A stretch of DNA of 16,145 nucleotides from RGIG9079 sp964567845. GTDB lineage: Bacteria > Bacteroidota > Bacteroidia > Bacteroidales > Marinifilaceae. Location: the NCBI GenBank assembly GCA_964567845.1, contig CAZMOG010000043.1, positions 1 through 16,145 on the forward strand, read 5' to 3'. The position numbers were made by a program, and so were the translations under genes. The notes under the pieces were generated by a model. That model was not told where the DNA came from and made no database searches. It was given only the letters and a program-made list of their open reading frames with translations. Of the stretch, positions 15,011 through 16,145 are shown piece after piece (the stretch's first letter is position 1; each line of letters starts with the position of its first letter).

Positions 15011-15562
15011 CTACTTATCATTAGTAAATTCTACAAAACTATCTTTGTCGAACACACCATTAGCTTTTAAAAACTCCTTACAACTATTAAGTTTTTCAAG
15101 CTCAATTATTGTATGTTCTCTTTCTTGCATTGTTCTTGTAAGTTTTATAGCTCCACCTGTAACAATGTATACATTTGGCTCCAGCCTAATTGCATAAACT
15201 CTTAACCAACTCGCATGCCTCTCCCTATTCCAATTTCTAGCTTTTTCTCTACTCAACTCAGATGCACGAGTATCAGTTACATCAAGCGGCTTAAATAATT
15301 CATCTAAATTCTCAGTATAAGGAAAATCAAGAATCAACTCTTCCAATGCCTCTGCATCATCAATAGTATCGCTGATTGCCTGAGATATTCTCTCTACACG
15401 AAAAAACTCCTTTAAATCTTCAAAATTTTGAGTAAAGAAATCAAGAAGATACTCTACATTATTCCATTTAACGAATAGCTCTGTAAGTTCATCTTCTTCA
15501 TTGTTTTTAGACTTAACAGCCCAAAGGTGATTATAATTCTCTATAATCCTTACAAATTTCAT
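15011..15562 (-). CDS. Hypothetical protein paired with HTH gene, putative toxin
   Basis: A 183-residue acidic, cytoplasmic-looking protein that I do not recognise as a named family. The N-terminal half (1-100) is mainly helical and acidic, with EDELTELFVKWNNVEYLLDFF and ISDTIDDAEALEELILDFP. The most structured and probably most conserved part is 104-151: SREKARNWNRERHASWLR, then YAIRLEPNVYIVTGGAIKLT, ending MQEREHT. This looks like two or three beta strands after a basic helix, a pattern that would suit a small RNase-type toxin fold, but no catalytic motif can be assigned. It precedes an Xre HTH gene by 7 bases and has a strong promoter. A toxin-antitoxin role is inferred from this arrangement only. 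No signal peptide or membrane segment is seen. Confidence 0.75.
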   Translation of the reverse strand: MKFVRIIENYNHLWAVKSKNNEEDELTELFVKWNNVEYLLDFFTQNFEDLKEFFRVERISQAISDTIDDAEALEELILDFPYTENLDELFKPLDVTDTRASELSREKARNWNRERHASWLRVYAIRLEPNVYIVTGGAIKLTRTMQEREHTIIELEKLNSCKEFLKANGVFDKDSFVEFTNDK

Positions 15563-15563
15563 A

Positions 15564-15587
15564 TTGTAAACGCTTTTGGTTAGACAA
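15564..15587. promoter_or_regulatory. Candidate operator of the HTH-linked pair
   Basis: TTGT (15564-15567) and ACAA (15584-15587) form an imperfect inverted repeat spanning the transcription start and overlapping the -7 element. A few further positions also pair. The placement suits autorepression by the HTH protein. The arms are short, so chance is possible. Confidence 0.25.
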
Positions 15588-15615
15588 AGTTAGAAATAAG
15601 AATTGAAAAATGCAA
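15585..15615 (-). promoter_or_regulatory. Bacteroides-type promoter of the HTH-linked pair
   Basis: On the minus strand TTG (15615-15613), a 20-base spacer and TAACTTTG (15592-15585) match the consensus. Transcription would start near 15578, giving a short leader before the ATG at 15562. Confidence 0.7.
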
Positions 15616-15802
15616 CCTATAAGTTTAGTTTCTTCCCCTTTATTAAAATCCAGCGCATTTGCTTCTTGAAATAGCTACATTTTTCCAATTTGTATTCCTC
15701 TCATTAAATTCAGGACAAAATTATAAAAAAATAACTTTATGCTTTACTATTTAATCTTTTTATATTTTATTTATCTATAATTAAAACGCTTCAAGAACCT
15801 CT
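15616..15802. other. AT-rich intergenic stretch inside the ruvC repeat pair
   Basis: No gene, RNA or terminator is visible here. It is a strongly AT-rich stretch upstream of the two-gene module, lower in GC than the flanking core genes, and full of stops in all frames. A TAATTTTG on the minus strand (15723-15716) lacks a -33. It probably belongs to the acquired segment. GAACCT at 15795-15800, just before copy 2, recurs directly after copy 1 at 14691-14696; the match is short and may be chance. Confidence 0.5.
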
Positions 15803-15912
15803 TACTGCCACTCCTTCAAACCGGCACTCCCCTATCGGGCGACATGGGCCACGGCTCCACCAGCAAATCCTGATCCGAATTCATCAAAAACAACCCCGGC
15901 AGGGTGAAGTGA
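15803..15912 (+). pseudogene. ruvC: Degraded 3' end of ruvC (direct repeat copy 2)
   Basis: This encodes a remnant of the RuvC C-terminal tail without the rest of the gene: Y C H, then a one-base deletion (TAT to TC), then LQTGTPLSG, two changed residues (TP to DM), GHGSTSKS, an internal stop (TGG to TGA), SEFIKNNP, G instead of N, RVK and TGA. The ungapped part 15814-15913 is 87% identical to 14594-14693. Several differences are synonymous, including TCA versus AGC for serine, so the two copies diverged as coding sequence before this one decayed. It directly precedes a terminator hairpin, so it is likely the original end of ruvC. Confidence 0.85.
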
Positions 15913-15945
15913 AAATGAGGCCATCAAAGATTGACAGCCTCATTT
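15913..15945. terminator. Terminator hairpin, probably the original ruvC terminator
   Basis: AAATGAGGC (15913-15921) pairs perfectly over nine bases with GCCTCATTT (15937-15945), loop of 15 bases, followed by CATTTT. It begins directly after the stop codon of the ruvC relic. It could also serve the convergent partial gene to its right, which has an A-rich side for the opposite direction. Confidence 0.7.
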
Positions 15946-15969
15946 CATTTTAATAATTCTATTCTTATT

Positions 15970-16145
15970 CTACCTTATTGGGTACGAATTTGTACACCTA
16001 ATAAAATCATCATTAATTGAAAAGTTCATTTGTCGTAACAAAAGTTCCAAATTATGTTTCTGTTTTTTGAATAACTCACTGTCAAATGTATAAAGAATTA
16101 TTCCTTTAAGAGAATCTGCTGGCAATTGAAAATTCTTATATAAAA
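15970..16145 (-). CDS. 3' end of an unrecognised gene (cut by window edge)
   Basis: The last 57 residues of a minus-strand reading frame that enters from the right edge, reading LYKNFQLPADSLKGIILYTF then DSELFKKQKHNLELLLRQMN and ending CTNSYPIR before TAG. It is open for 57 codons in AT-rich DNA, has a plausible protein composition (hydrophobic LKGIILYTF, a basic helix FKKQKHNLELLLRQM) and faces the terminator at 15913-15945. No family is recognised and the upstream part is missing, so even its being a real gene is moderately supported. Confidence 0.5.
   Translation of the reverse strand, partial: LYKNFQLPADSLKGIILYTFDSELFKKQKHNLELLLRQMNFSINDDFIRCTNSYPIR

Noticed and set aside
14695..15562. 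HTH-linked pair considered as a classical HigBA (Gp49-type) module
   Set aside because: The 183-residue protein lacks the Gp49/HigB pattern I would expect (for example a KKT-type block) and is much longer; only the gene order fits.
15803..15912. Right-hand ruvC similarity considered as a functional short gene
   Set aside because: It has a one-base deletion, an internal TGA, no start codon and no catalytic region, so it is a relic.

Overview
The window looks like a chromosomal stretch from a member of the Bacteroidales (phylum Bacteroidota). Four things point there: a 1107-residue SecA with a long insertion and a C-terminal zinc tail; a 597-residue ribosomal protein S1; the gene order serS, DUF4286, ruvC; and repeated TAnnTTTG -7 promoter elements with almost no Shine-Dalgarno sequences. 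I do not name a genus. Most of the window is housekeeping core, with two small accessory insertions.

Left block (1-7690, minus strand): rpsA, rnz (ribonuclease Z), manC (mannose-1-phosphate guanylyltransferase), secA and the start of lgt follow each other closely. rpsA has a clear promoter. manC and secA each have a good Bacteroides-type promoter nested in the 3' end of the gene before them, so the cluster is probably transcribed in overlapping units. secA and lgt share one base (TAATG). The theme is translation, tRNA 3' processing, nucleotide-sugar supply and protein export with lipoprotein maturation.

Middle block (7690-11690): a small plus-strand gene for a four-helix-bundle protein of the 23S rRNA intervening-sequence family lies between rpsA and trmD. 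It is bracketed by inverted arrays of a heptamer (consensus near TAGGAGT). A third array forms the 3' end of a YghZ-like aldo/keto reductase gene, whose protein lacks about 28 C-terminal residues. trmD overlaps an acyltransferase-like gene by ATGA. A LOG-type Rossmann protein gene is divergent from the reductase.

Right block (11690-14692, plus strand): rplU and rpmA share a strong promoter and end at a hairpin terminator. serS, a DUF4286 gene and ruvC follow closely spaced.

Far right (14594-16145): a two-gene minus-strand module (a 183-residue unrecognised protein, then an Xre-type HTH protein) has a toxin-antitoxin-like layout. It lies between two direct copies of the last 100 bases of ruvC (87 of 100 identical, 1220 bases apart). 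The left copy completes the intact ruvC. The right copy is a frameshifted relic that still abuts a terminator hairpin, probably the original end of ruvC. The simplest reading is that a mini-cassette of about 1.2 kb carrying its own ruvC tail was acquired at the end of ruvC. Beyond it is the 3' end of an unrecognised minus-strand gene cut by the window edge.
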